A DNA stretch of 64,000 bases from Mytilus trossulus (lineage: Eukaryota; Mollusca; Bivalvia; Mytilida; Mytilidae), in assembly GCF_036588685.1 (NCBI RefSeq), contig NC_086384.1:14088195-14152194 (forward strand), given 5' to 3'. The notes beneath the pieces were generated by a model. That model saw only the letters and a list, made by a program, of their open reading frames with translations. It made no database searches and was not told the origin of the DNA. Shown here in pieces: positions 11,064-24,223 of this stretch. Within the stretch, counting starts at the first letter, position 1. Each line of letters opens with the position of its first letter. The translations under genes and the position numbers were made by a program.

Positions 11064-11500
11064 AATTCAAATGGAAGTATGTGAATTCTAGGAATGATCA
11101 GTATAGACAATGTACTCTAGTAACTTTTGTACCTAATCAATTTTATTTTTTTACTTATGATGGACAAGTTGAGTTTTAGATTTTATGCCTCCAAACATGT
11201 ATATTTTTTTTTCTAATCCTGTGAATATTTTTCCATCCCCATTTCATTGTATTTTTACTTCTTAACTACGTTAAACTCTACACCATATGTACAGAGCACG
11301 TCTACTGGCCCTTTTTTACATTATTTATTTTATCGATTATTTTTACCTTTGTCTTTGGTCCTTTTTAACCCTATTGTAATTAAAACTTTTAAAAATATAA
11401 AATAAATCTTGATTTACCCACTACTGTAAATACTCCTCATTACCCATTGCGGGGTGTTCCTTAGATAGGAAGCTTATACAAAAGAAAGAAAGAAAGAATA
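11064..11500 (+). other. LINE 3' UTR and GAAA-repeat tail
   Basis: AT-rich noncoding sequence follows the ORF2 stop. It includes AATAAA near 11400 and ends in AAAGAAAGAAAGAAAG at about 11482-11497. Simple-repeat tails are common in several LINE clades. No clear target-site duplication was found, because the 5' end is undefined. Confidence 0.6.
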
Positions 11501-11669
11501 GATTAAATTAAACTACAGGGACTTCGGCTTGTCAACTAAAATCACCACGGACCTGCTAGAGCACTAGATTTTTCATTACAGAAGAAGTTTAAGAACTGAA
11601 TCGTTTCTCTATAGAGGTCAGTATTTAGTGGCAATCTATTTCCGTCTTGGGTTATGTATCTGGTCCACA

Positions 11670-11766
11670 GGCACTTGTTTCTATCCATGGGAAGACCCAC
11701 TGTCAAATATATTTACGTAAATATACCGTTTGATAGTGGGTCTTCACATGGATAGAAACAAGTGCC
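11670..11766. repeat. Hairpin, 38-nt arms (CACAGGCACTTGT family)
   Basis: Arms 11670-11707 and 11729-11766 are inverted copies with only a few mismatches. The loop is itself a palindrome (TATATTTACGTAAATATA). The outer end GGCACTTGTTTC resembles hairpins at 43708-43794 and 48314-48389. Probably a short foldback MITE. Confidence 0.8.
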
Positions 11767-11894
11767 GTGATCTGGTCTATAAAAAATATTTTGCCACAAT
11801 TTTGTATTTTTTTAGTCTATTCATGAATTAGATAATGTGTCTGGTGTGATTTTTTTTACCACTGAATTAATCACCAATCAAACCATATGTATAA

Positions 11895-12072
11895 GAGGGG
11901 GGATAGGACCTTTATCAGGACTCTGGGATCGGGTGTTTTTAACCTCGGAATTTTGGGATTGACCCTTCCAGGATCTGGGAATTCCTTTTTCAAATTTCGG
12001 GACCTCGGGATTTCGGGATGAGGTATATTTTAGCCCGGGATTTCAGGATCAGGACCCCTTCTACCCCCTCTC
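11895..12072. repeat. GGGATTTCGGGAT-type degenerate internal repeat
   Basis: Several variants of a CGGGATTNNGGGAT motif follow one another, giving a locally GC-richer block. I recall similar blocks in mussel DNA. No coding potential is seen. Confidence 0.5.
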
Positions 12073-14097
12073 ATATAAATGGATAGAATTTGAAAAAATA
12101 TCTGGAACCTGAATCCAAAGACAGAATGAATAAATAAATATAAATATTACTTTTTTATGCATCCCATAAAAATACATATATATTGGCGGGACTAGACACT
12201 AACTAATTGTAGCTGATAATCAGTGATTTTATTGTCGTTCCATACATAGGTAATAAAGATACAATACGGTACCAAACATGTGTTAAAAAACATATTCACT
12301 ATTATCTTAATAATTTCCGATAATATCAATAAAATGTCTTTCAAACTAGTGATGCCAGCGTATCAAACTTATAGTATGTCACTTTAAATTTGTTATTATC
12401 ACATTCATTTTATCACAGAATGCAAACAGGGTAATTAAAAAACGGCGCTGATTGCAGTCCAAATTCAAAAACATTATAGAACTTTTTATAAATCACACTT
12501 ATTTTGGACATTTTATATTACAAAATATATCTAGTTAATTTTATGATAAAACTTTAGAACTATGTGGTCAATGTATAGCCTCAGCAGTTCCAACATTTTT
12601 TTCTATAAGAATACGCCACCAAAATCCATTAATCTCCAAGTCTTGGAAGTCTCATGGACCGTGGAGTCCAAGATTTTGTCAACATTATACTGAAGAGTCT
12701 ATCCGATTCATTTCCTATTAAAATACATTGTTCCCAGACCACTGCAGCTGCCTGCTGGTAAAAGTGGTCTCTAACTTTTACTGTTGTCACATAAACATGC
12801 AATTTTTTCACCCAATTTCAAGTTTTTGAAGTTTTTTTACCATAAATTATTCTTCCATATGTATTAAATGTACTTTAAATGTAAAGAAAAGTTACAAAAA
12901 GCATTCCACATGATTATGAGTATAAAATGTAAGATTAAAGATTATTTAGAGTCGATTTAGGCGGTAGCACATATTTTAATACATATAAAAATTCATACAG
13001 AAGCTATGAGAAATTGAAATTTGTTATTTTTTGTTCATTTCTATGCTAGGATGTTATGATACAAGAAGTCTAATTGCACAAATACTCTTGCATTCAACTT
13101 TTTTTGCAGACAGCATGGTCTAATGCACAGTTTTTTTCCACTTTTCAAGGAAAACTTGCATGCAGTTTTAGTCTAAATTGGCATATATATTTGAACCACT
13201 AACTATTCTAAAGAAGACTGCTTTTTATAGATTTAGTGAAATATTTATGATGGACTACAGATTTTATGTACAAAGCTCTTCACATTTCACATACAATGTA
13301 CATGAAACAGGCCGTTTAACCAGGGCCATGAATAAAACATATTTTGCACATTTTTCTGTGATAATCTACTTTTCTCTAGATTCGGAGTTCACCTAATGGG
13401 TAATAGAATTTGAATTGAGCACAGAAACACAAATATCAAAACATAAAAAGTCAGCATGCCTGTAACCCATAAACATGGAAACTGCTTTAAACTGCTTATT
13501 TAGCCGTAAAATGACAGAATTTCTATCAAACACAGATTTAAATCCTTTACTTTTATTGAGACCAGTAAACCATTCAGGGAAGTTGCCAAAGTACAGAATC
13601 TACATTTACTGATTTCATCTCTTAGGCCAGAGAAGAGTTATTTCCTAGTGCATTTCTTTTAGACAATACATGTAACATTCAAATTAAAAAAAATCGCACT
13701 TGTTCAATCTCAAAAAGATTTTACAGTGTAGTGTACTACTATTGGGACAAATAAAGCAAAATTATAGAAACTTCTACCAGCTCTCTAACTCAAAATATTG
13801 ACAATTCTGTGTTAAGGGTGTCTAAAATTCAGTTTGACAGCTTCTGACATACTAATTTTTTCCCTTTTCCACTGGACCAAATCACTACTTACAATGTAAC
13901 ATAAAAATTCAGCACCCAAATTTTCATCATGTAATTTCATCCCCTTACTTAATATTTCATGCATAAAATGTCAAGAAATAAATTAGAAAAGGGTATGAAA
14001 AAAATTGGCAAGTAATACACTGTTCACACTAGGGAATATATATATGTGGACAACGAAAATCAAAGGACAATAACTGTGTCCTCGCACCAATTGCTAA
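12073..14097. other. Noncoding DNA, no recognised feature
   Basis: I see nothing that I can support. There are short open frames only, and poly-T/poly-A tracts. The stretch may hold the promoter of the spliced candidate beginning at 14459. Confidence 0.4.
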
Positions 14098-14240
14098 ACC
14101 TCTTTTCTAGTCTCTAACTTTAATTTGTCTCAACAAATGTTATAAAACTTATACACTGCTTATTACAACAAAACACAGATTAAGTTCAAATTTGATTTTT
14201 TTCACTGTTTCTGGTCTTGAGTTACAATTATTTATGCTCC
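14098..14240 (+). repeat. Dispersed family I, single copy
   Basis: Resembles the tandem units at 53777-54180: TCTCTAACTTTAATTTG, ACTTATACAC, AAAACACAGATTAAGTTC and a GAGTTA end occur in the same order. Confidence 0.6.
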
Positions 14241-14458
14241 ATTATTATAAAATGGAAAAATATCCAAATCTATGGTGGATCTAAAAAACTTTTTTTTACG
14301 GATTATATTTATTTATATATATGATTTACAAACTTCAGAAAAGGTTGAAAAGCATTTTAATTTGAGGATATTCCAACCTGAAGCAAGTTGTACCAATGTT
14401 AATGATGGAAGACCCTGTTAGAATACTGTGCATACCTGGGGCTAAAACTTAATCAAAG

Positions 14459-17400
14459 ATGACCTATGCTGAAGTGGTGAGACTTGCTATGCATGTAACA
14501 GGAGACCAAACTGAGACCACCTTTGATATAAAGGTATGAAAATGATGTCTATTATTATAAGAATGAATGGAATATATTCCAGTTGAATGTGACTTTTTTT
14601 TTATATCCCCTAGTCCCTACAAACAAAGTTTTGGGAGATACATAGAAATCCCTATATCATCCATCTGTAATTTTTGCAAGTGCAACCCCTCAGATCTGCT
14701 GAAATTGATGACATTACACAGTAAAACATAGGGCTCCTTATCAGCGAGGTGTATAGGCGAGTTAGGATAGTCGAGTTATGAAGGGCAAGATATGAAAGAC
14801 CAATTGCAAGTAACAAAAATAACATTTTTCTCTAATTTCTTAAGAATTATATATACAGTCATATATATATAATATATATACAGTGAGTGAGTCTTAAAAT
14901 GGTTGTGGCGTCTGATTTTGTAATCAAAATTTTTACATTTACTTTACATTTAATAAACAAAGCATAGATGTACCCAAACTTAGTTATACATTGCATCAGG
15001 AAGGGTCCCGGTATTTTGATTGCAGAATTTGAAAAAGTTATGTGATAATTATTTATAAGAGGCCATATACATGTATGTTGGAAAGTCATGCACACATAAA
15101 ATTCTTTCATGAGAGTGACATTGTTCATTTTTCTAAAATAAAACGGGATACACTGTAGATACAAGACAAAATGTATACTGTTCTGAACAAATCAAGCATA
15201 AGAAAATTAATCATGTAGACAAATAAAATAAACTTGCAAATTGCAAATATTGCCTCTACAGCTGCCCCAAAAAGACCACTCTTAATGAAATTTGCAGCAG
15301 AAGAAGTCTTTTACATATAAGTGCTATAGTTTTAGTTACTATCTCTCTTTAAGTTTAAAATGACACTCACAGTGTTGTCTATGAATTTATTGATCATGAT
15401 GATAATTAAATTACAAGCCATCCTCAGTATTTCAAAAGGCTATCTGTTTCTATGGAAAATAAACATACTTTGTGTAGAGATTACATTTTTATTACATGAC
15501 ACTCAGACTCAGATGAACAACATAAAGATGATCGAATCAACTATACTGTATCCAATTCTATAAGCAATCATCCTTCAAAAATGTTAAAGAGATACACCCA
15601 AAAAATATAAAAATAGTTTTCCCCACATATCACATGAATGAATAATTATATCTTAAAAATAAAATATATCATATTTTTGTTATTGGTTAATAAAATTCAT
15701 TTTATTGGAATTTTGTTTACAGTGTATAGAAATGAAGAAATCAATGGGAGCCCCTGCCAAAAGGAGGAGTGTTGTTACAGAATATAAGTTCCCAATGGTA
15801 AAACTATTCTGGAATATTATTTCCACAAGAAGAACTATTATTGTATAGCAATATAATATTTCCCACAGAAAGTAACCAAAAGTTAGTGTGCAATAAATTC
15901 CATTATTGCACTAGTGCAATAAATCTTCAAAATTCATGACGTCATCAAAGACAAAAACTCAGTTCAAACCAATATTTACTTTCAAATATTATATTGCTAT
16001 ACAATAAAAAGGTTATTGCATGAATATTGGGGAATATTGTCCCTCGTAGATCATATATTGCACTCGCAAGCTCGTGCAATATAAAATTCTACTCGGGACA
16101 ATATTCCCCAATATTCATGCAATAACCCTATATTACAGTAGGTGTTCCTAACGGAATAAATAGTATCAAATATTTGTTCCAACAGGTACAGGTATTATGA
16201 CATTGTTTATAATAAAGTTTCAACTGGAAGTTCTGTTAGGTGGAACAAATTCACATTGACAGAGTGCCTTCAGATGAGATTGGTAGAAAAAAGAAAGAAA
16301 AAACAGTTTTCATATTATTTTGAATAGTATGACTACAAATGACCATTTATAATAATATAGGAATTAACGATATTATACCATAAATTCGTTTTACACCAGC
16401 TTCATGCATGGCAAATGTTTGAATGTCTATACATTTTCGAAAATAAAGTGCTTATATAATCTTTGATGAAAAAAGAAATGCTGTATTTTGATTCCTAAAT
16501 ATTGAATGTTAAATAACTAATCCGCGAAAATTCAAACTTTATTCTTAATTCTTAACTTATAAATATCAGGGTTGGTCATTGATGCATTACTCTTTATGTG
16601 TTTATCTTTTCTTTTGCTCCATTATGAATTATTTTATTTGTAATAAAATTTACAAAGGGCTTCTCCAGAAAAAAATACAAAAAGGTTTGAGTTGGCATCT
16701 ATAGTCTATACTATTAAACGAGAAGACCTCATTCTGTGTGTAGCTTCTCTTCCTTTCACAATAAATTAATCCTCATGCCTCTGTGTTCTATAGGTATTAT
16801 GCATAGTGGCATTTGTCATCTATTCTTTTTCATTCAGTTTGGGTTATTTAGGAGAAAAACGAAAAATAAAGGCGTACGGATATTGTTTCAGTCGTCAGAC
16901 AAACTTGTTAGTCATCTAAGACTTTAATTTAATAAGAGTACTCGGGGATAGGACAGTAATTTTCTCGCCGATGGAGACTCTCTATATAATAAAGCAGTGA
17001 TCGCCGTGGAGAAGAAACTCCTGTTCATAAATTACTTTTGGACACAACATATATAATTTACATCACATGATAATACATTGATATAATTTTGAAGAAGACT
17101 CACTTACACATGAGCCGTAAAAAATAACTACCAACAAAATTACTTAATAATTGTACAACTACTGTAATTCCTTATCTTTTAGTTTAAAACTGTTGAATGT
17201 TTTAGTACCTTCATCTCATATTTGATACATTGCATTATTTATTTTTTAGAAACAGGGTATAGATGAGTGATCTAGTGTTTGAGTTCACTGAGGATGTGGC
17301 TGTCATCCTAACAAACAAAGGTTTACATAGTATTTATCAGGTATTGTTGTATATGGCTGATATATATGAATATATATATTGAACTGCATAAATATCAGAT

Positions 17401-20400
17401 CTCTGCATTTCCATCCATTAATAGTGTTGCTTCCAAAATCACATAAAGAATATATTTAGACTCCATTACAATGTATCTTGAATGCATTTATTTAACTATA
17501 TATGCAGTGTAATGCAAGACATATTTCTTAATGTGAGAAACAGACAACAGCTAGCTACAAACATGAAAAAATAGATTTAATTTTCTGAGGCTTATCACAT
17601 TTATTGAATGATCAACTTACAATAAAGAATGGAAAGGGGTAATGTGTCAACGAGACAACAACCCAACCAGAGAGAAGAAAACAGCCCAAGGCCACCAATA
17701 GGTCTTCAATGTGCATTTTTTATTCTTATAAGCAAAAAATAAATAAGAATTTATATGCTTATGCCTTCATTTTTTTTTGTAGGCAACATTCAGACAGTCA
17801 GATATTCTACATTTCGGGTTAGTTATATATATACACATTCAGAATTCATCACACCATTTGAAAATATAGTAAATTACTTAAAGGATGTTTTCATCTCCTT
17901 TTCAAAATATCAAGCTTTTCATCAAACTGGTAAATATTGATATGTGATTAATAAAGAACAAAAGAGCAAAAAACAATTAATAACTGTCTTGTTTGTGCTT
18001 TTTTTGTTTGTTTGAGATATATCATGAGATATAGGCTATTGAAAATTTGTGGGGAAAATTATCTCTTGAATTTCGATATCTTAATCATTGACAAGTCTTA
18101 CTTTCCAAACACTATAATAATTACAAAATGCTAGGAAGCTAAAATTACAAGAATTCAAAATTTGTACAAATGACTTCTTTCCAGAATGTTAAAGATTCTG
18201 AAAAGAAAAATGAATGTTGCATTTTTGTCTTCAATTGGATAGAACTATAGAGGAATTACGAAATCTGACAAAATTTAAAAACTTGACTAGTGAACATCTT
18301 TGATTAATATGGATTTAATTCTGCTGTATGGTGTTATTTAAATTTGAACTTAAGGAAAATTGATATACACTAGAATACAGGGGTTCAAATTTAGGTTGGT
18401 TCTAAGTCCATGACCTTCCATTTACGGATTAAAACTATCCCACAGGTAGTTTGTTGCACCCAATGTACTTGCCTATATTTGCAGTTTAAGAAAATTACAA
18501 AAACATTTTGATCAAAAGAATGAAAATTTGGATCTTTATTTGCCTAACGTGAATTTGAACTGTGGAACAAAAATACATACAGTTTTCAACAAGCATTTAA
18601 TTCATTTGTTTTCAATACATCATATAAAAAAATTATGTAGAGTGGGTGGTTAATTCAATACGATTTTCTTTTTATTAGATACGGAATAAAGAAATTGCTG
18701 TTGAGGAAGAGAGGAGTTTCTGTGACGAGATTGATACACATAGAGCATTTGGTAGTGTATAATAACAAGTTAACATTTTTTTTTAATTGGAAACAATAAA
18801 TAACATGGCTTCTAAAACGGTCATATATTCCTTACAAATGAAATTTGTCCAGACATTGTATGTCTGGGATAAGCATGATACCTTCATCTACTTTTCAGCT
18901 TTCTTAAGAGATGGTCATATTAATACAATTCACCAAAACATTTGGAAGTTCCTACATGTCAGCTGTTTACATCTAATTTCTTTTTTCAAAAAGATTAAAG
19001 TTATTAGAAATATGTTAGTAAATGTTTTATAAATATGATTTGATAACAAAAATTTAAAAGGTCATTAAAACAACGTTTGATCTTGTCAGTATGTGTGCAG
19101 GTGGGAAATTTAATAATCTATCAATGCTTATCAAAAATGCTATTAAAATTATCATTGATACGTTTATCTAACTTTCATTTCTAGTATTTTGATGATGAAA
19201 TAATGTGGAAAGAGCTACTTTTACTCAATCGTGCTTTATAAATGCACATGGATTTTACGTATCCATATCTGGTCCATGTTTTATCATTGTCAAGTCAACA
19301 TCTGGTACATGTATTACCAAAATATGTTTTTCAAAATGAAAATATAGTTTTTGATAATGTTATTTTGCACAAATAAAGAGTCTAAGGCAGAATTCAGTAC
19401 ACTGATGTTGCTCACTTCAAATGATGAACTGTCAGTTTAGCACTTTACGCCAGAACATTGAATTTATTTCAAAGTAAAGTTTGATATCTGTTTTTTTTTT
19501 AATTGTCAATCATTGGTTATATGATGGCCAACTGATTACCATGGTTGTCTTTTGTTACATAGTCTTAAGAGATCTGTATACATGGTATAAGACACAAAAT
19601 GTCCGGCTGGCTCAAATATTTTTTGGAATCCCTGGTAAATAACAATATTTTTTTAAAACAAAATGTCACCATTTTCAATCTGACAACAGACTTATATTTT
19701 AAATTCAGTTTGAGGAATTATTCACATTTGCACAAACAAAATTTGTTGATAGTTTAAGACCCCTTTTTGGCCCAAAACTATAGCAGTTTTACAAAATTGT
19801 TGAAATGTAAACTTTCAGTTATTTATTGGACAGTAGAATGCATCTGCAACATAAATACTGGCTGTTCTTGACAATACAATGCACATACATCAGGTACTAG
19901 CAACACTGAAATCTTTTCTAAGAAGATTTCAGTGTTGCTAGTACCTGATGTATGTCAATTCTAGCATTTTCATGTAAAGCGAAAGTGGCCGCATTCGTGT
20001 TCATCCTTTATATTAAAATGTAAGTTGTATTTTATGATAATACAAAACATATATAAAGGTTGAGGATGAACACGGATGCGGCCACTTTCATTTTTGACAA
20101 AAAACATCTGAAAAGGTGACATTTTTCAGCATATTTGGTAGATTTTTCATATTTGAGCTTGAATTGGAACGTTTTTAATGACTAAATCAGTTGAAATCTT
20201 TCACAAAAACTATTAATTCAAATGAAATAGTTTTTAAAAAGTGGTAAAAATCTTTCGTCAGATGAACCTGAAATTTGAGGCCAAAATCGGCCCTTACCGG
20301 ACCTATAAAAAAAATCTCAAACATGGTGATTGAAGTGCATGTTATATTATATAAATTATTGCAGTTCATCATCCACTCTTTATGTACTTTTAACTTGTTA

Positions 20401-21853
20401 AAGCAAACAACTTAAGTTTTAAAAAAAAAAAGATCTGAGAAAGTCAATCAAGTTAAAGAGTGTGTATATATTGCAACTTAAAACTCTTTATCTATTGATA
20501 TAAATATATATCTATGTGTATATTGTTTCAGAGTGTAAAGAAGTTGTGAGTAGTATTTTAACCAAAAGAACATCTACCCTAACAACAGTGAATATTAAAG
20601 CGATCAGTTGCTGTATGGTGATATTGAAAGAAATCCAGGACCTACAATGGTATCAATCACCCCAAAAAAATATTTTTTAAAACTGAAATTTATCTAGGAT
20701 TATTTGATCTGAAAAAAAACTTTCAATATGAGACATATGCATATAACAACTTCATTAAAATCCATTTTATTAAGGCATATTGGAAAATGTTTCAATTCAT
20801 CTTGTGACTGTCATACAAGTGAGAAGTTTAGCTAGCTATAAAACCAGGTTCAATCCACCATTTTCTACATTAGAAAATGCCTGTACCAAGTCAGGAATAT
20901 GACAGTTGTTATCCATTCGTTTGATGTGTTTGGACTTTTGATTTTGCCTTTTGAATTTTGATTTTCCTTTTTGAATTTTCCTCGGAGTTCAGTATTTTTG
21001 TATTTTTACTTTTTTTTTTTTACATATTTTCATGGAGATTTAATGTTTTATTGACCAATGGAAAATCTGCTTAGTACTCTGGTGAAGTAAGGCAGACTGG
21101 ATATGCTGCTCCAAACAGTTTCCCTGGGATTAATAAAACATTTGATCAATTCAAAATGGACATGAACAAAAAATCTACCTTTACTGCCTTCTCACAGTAT
21201 TTTTTAGTTTGGTTTCCTTTAAATTTCAAAACGAGAAGAGACTTTACTGGTATAGTTTTAATTTTCCAGATACAAAATCAAAAATAAATAATTCTGATAT
21301 AATTGTTACATTGTACTGTATACTAAATTTATTGAAGATTATTGTTTTAAACCTCTTGCCTTGATATAATCGTGTCCGTATCCAACTTATTGAGTTTTTG
21401 AGGTGAATATAGATCTCACCCTGTCAGTCTGTCTGTCCATTAGAACTAAACACAAATTGTCCTATCAAATCAATGTAATTATCTGCCCTTTATTGTAAAA
21501 GGGTATTTTTTTTAATTAAATTTAAATATGCTTGATTACACTTAAATGTTTTGATAGTTGGATCTACCTTGCAAGCCAAAGATTTTCCAGTCGTATAATA
21601 AATTATATTTGGTAAAATATTTTTAAACCAAAAAAAGGTATTTTTTGCGACATGTCGAAACCAGAAAATTAGAAAAAGACACCATACAACTTGAGTTTGA
21701 TATATCACTGGGAAAGGCAGTCATCTTGTGGAAATGTAATATAAATAGTTCAAACTTTTTTTTTCTTTCAAAATGTTTATTTCAAAAATTAAACCAGATT
21801 TTGTGAATTTTACATGAAAGTAATTTTATTTTAGGTTTATGAAGACTTCTTAG
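14459..21853 (+). CDS. Candidate six-exon spliced gene, function unknown
   Basis: Proposed coding exons are 14459-14533, 15723-15797, 17263-17340, 18679-18751, 20532-20649 and 21835-21853 (stop TAG). They join into one open frame of about 145 codons. Introns are GT-AG and 1.2-1.8 kb, with phases 0, 0, 0, 1 and 2. Peptides include MTYAEVVRLAMHVTG (exon 1), KKSMGAPAKRRSVV (exon 2), SDLVFEFTEDVAVILTNKG (exon 3), IAVEEERSFCDEID (exon 4) and VVSSILTKRTSTLT (exon 5). I do not recognise the family. Weak points: exon 3 uses GTATAG 13 bases after a better TTTTTTAG that would give a stop, and exon 6 is only five codons after the split Trp. In another phase exon 6 reads VYEDFLELAI then stop. An alternative terminal exon (19185-19241, 18 codons ending NRAL) also has a good acceptor. 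Five consecutive frame-preserving junctions are suggestive, not proof. Confidence 0.4.
15839..16006. mobile_element. Short MITE with perfect 23-bp terminal inverted repeats
   Basis: Termini 15839-15861 and 15984-16006 are perfect inverted repeats beginning TATTGTATAGCAATATAA. The 168-bp element encodes nothing. Inside is a small palindrome, TTATTGCACTAGTGCAATAA-like, near 15895-15925. It lies in an intron of the candidate spliced gene. Confidence 0.8.
16011..16127. repeat. Perfect 33-bp-arm palindrome
   Basis: Arms 16011-16043 and 16095-16127 are exact inverted copies (GGTTATTGCATGAATATTGG and on). They surround a 51-base spacer with its own inverted ATATTGCAC/GTGCAATAT. It starts four bases after the preceding MITE. 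Confidence 0.85.
17622..17725 (-). repeat. Dispersed family C (antisense)
   Basis: Reverse complement of the retroelement 3' tail at 59488-59664: GTGTCAACGAGACAACAACC, then the AGGCCACCAATAGGTCTTCA block. It is diverged and noncoding. Confidence 0.65.
19883..19955. repeat. Hairpin with perfect 33-bp arms
   Basis: Arms 19883-19915 and 19923-19955 are exact inverted copies with a 7-base loop. It lies 25 bases upstream of a second, unrelated hairpin. Confidence 0.85.
19981..20089. repeat. Hairpin with 26-bp arms
   Basis: Arms 19981-20006 and 20064-20089 (GAAAGTGGCCGCATTCGTGT and on) match with one mismatch, around a 57-base AT-rich loop. This and the preceding hairpin probably belong to one foldback insertion. 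Confidence 0.8.
20800..21020 (+). repeat. Dispersed family D
   Basis: Contains CTGTACCAAGTCAGGAATAT, a GTTTGATGTGTTTGG block and CTCGGAGTTCAGTATTTTTG. A minus-strand relative lies at 48640-48790. I recall this repeat as frequent in mussel sequence. It sits in the last intron of the candidate spliced gene. Confidence 0.6.
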
Positions 21854-24223
21854 AGCTTGCCATATAAGTGTCAACAATTTTAAAGAACAGAGAAGACTAT
21901 TATTGCACTTAGTTTTGAGTTTTTGTTTTATATTTTACCACTATGATAGACTAATGTTAAATTCAGGAATTGCATTTTTCTGATATATCTGTTTTGTAAT
22001 TACGTTTTACTCATTTTTAAATACGTTTGAGACGTTTTTTTTTTATACCTTTTCCTACTTGAGAAGCATTGACAACTATTTTAAGTTTTTAGTAAGGTTA
22101 CTTTCTTTGGGTTTTGTATTTTATAATATTAAGATGTCATACTTGAATACCTTGTAGTTATGAACTGTGTATTTTACTTCTTGATTCTTTGATATGTGTA
22201 GTATTATTCTCCCCCCCTCCAATTATATTTAGTTTTGTAAAATATATTTTCCATAAGGCCTGTCAACAATGGATGCCTCTCTAGATAAAGATTAAATAAT
22301 CTTGGCACACATTAAATATGAATTTCAAAAGAAAAAAATATGTATGAAGACTCCATACAAAACTACTTTGGAAAGTATCACTCCAGTGATTCTTCTGGTA
22401 AAATTCAGGTATGCTCTAAATCTCAGTTTTCATTGGGAACTTTCTTCATTGCATAAAGGATGCTTTATCATCTGTTTTATTATACCTAACAATGCAAGTG
22501 TTAAATGTTGGGAATACAGAAAGACAGACATAATGATTATGATAAGTTAACAAATAATTTTACTTCAAATATAATGAATATTTAAACTGGAATTGACTAT
22601 TCACATGTTATGCTCATTTCATTGATTGTTGACATTATGTGTTGAAAAACAGAAATAAGTCAAAAGAATTACAAGACAGAAAGTCCAAAAGTCACAATTT
22701 ATCAATTGATAATAAATTTGTTTGCTCTATAATAGAATAGAATGTTTCTAAAAATGTCGATTGAATTAGTCTTTCTATAAAAAAAAATCTCTCCAAACCA
22801 CATTGTGACCTCTTTTTATATATGATTTAATTGGTTACATGTTTGTCTATTTTGTTATATACTTTAATGTTATGCATGAAAAATATATTAACTGTATGCA
22901 AATTAGGAAAAATTGAAAGTTTTATGATAATAAAAAAAAAAAATTAATTAAACTTGTTTTGATTGATTTGATTTTATCCAATATGTATATTAAAAGAAAA
23001 GCTAGTATTTTATTGTTCAAAAATTACAAATGGATTAGCCACAAGTTTTTCAACTTAGAAACGTCTTCTTCAAAAAGGAAACCTGTTCCAATAATTGATA
23101 TGGCTTTTAAATATAATTTGCATCTTAAAGAAAATAATGGAGGAAAAGAAAGAAAACGAGAGAGACAATTGCTTCAACAGGATTATACTGTCATAATCAA
23201 GTCACATTTCCTGTTTACACAAATAATTGACTCAATTGAGTGTAATAAAATGCCTGAATTAGACTTAGCATATGTGAAATGATTTTATTATTAAATGATA
23301 ACTTTACTATTCCCACCAAGTAAAACTAGATCAGGATACAATCTGTGTGAATTATATGGGTTTCTTAGAAATGATCTACATGTATACATGTATGAATTGT
23401 CTGTGATTCTTAGATATCGTCAGTATGTTATGTCTTTTTCAAAGATCTTGTCTGAATGTATTTTCCAATATTCAAACATACAGTGTGTATGCTGTTTCTG
23501 TGGTTATTAGATACATTCCAAGCAATATGTAATGGTTTTAAATTATGACCATAAATTTTTCATGTTACAGGATAATTTTTCTGAAATATAAATTTTATAT
23601 CTCAAAAGTTAGAAGACTTGGATGCTGCAGATACCATATGTTAAGATTTTTTTCTCTGTTAAATGTCCATGTCCATGTCCATGTCCTCAACCTCATTTTA
23701 ATGGTTCAGCATCTGCTTATATGTTTGTCATTTAAATTTAGTATATACTATGAATAATAGGATGGATAACTATATTTGGTATATTGATTCCTGGCTATGT
23801 ATACATTTCAGTTATACAGGGTTTTTTCTGACCTTTACCTCATTTTATGTTGAAAGTTGTGTGATTAGTTCCATTTCTAAAATACTGGAAGTAGTAGGTC
23901 AACTATATGTTGTATATGTAATGATTGAAAGGGGTACATACATGTATCAGTCTGGCAGGTTTCATCTAACCTTGGTCTAATTTTCATGATTCATGAATGT
24001 CGGTCAGAATTTATCTGAAATGTGAATTGTCTGTGATACTTGCAGTGAAACCTTGATATATAAAACTCATAAAATCAATGGTTAGTTAAAGATGGACAAT
24101 GTAAGACAAATGTACATAGACCATTAGTGAAATATAGATAATGAAATATTTAAGGCATGTACATAAGACAATTAGTTAACTTTAGATGTTAAAATATATA
24201 AGGCAAATGAGATTTCTAGAAAC
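21854..24223. other. Noncoding DNA, no recognised feature
   Basis: AT-rich sequence with runs of A or T. It could include the 3' UTR of the candidate spliced gene. A 107-codon open frame at 22959-23282 has no recognisable motif. Confidence 0.4.

Larger units (their letters stand above)
7290..11500 (+). mobile_element. Non-LTR retrotransposon (APE-type LINE), probably 5'-truncated
   Basis: The element comprises the end of an ORF1-like frame (7303-7656), a long endonuclease/RT frame (7491-11063), a 3' UTR and a short GAAA-repeat tail (about 11480-11500). The 5' boundary is not marked, and ORF1 is far shorter than a full gag-like ORF, so 5' truncation is likely. The polymerase frame has no stop or frameshift, which implies a young insertion. 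The clade is uncertain. The EN, RT and C-terminal CCHC order fits the CR1/Jockey/I groups, and I see no RNase H domain. Confidence 0.9.

Noticed and set aside
22959..23282. 107-codon open frame as a gene
   Set aside because: Low-complexity Lys/Leu-rich composition, no motif and no splice context. A frame of this length is expected by chance in 64 kb.
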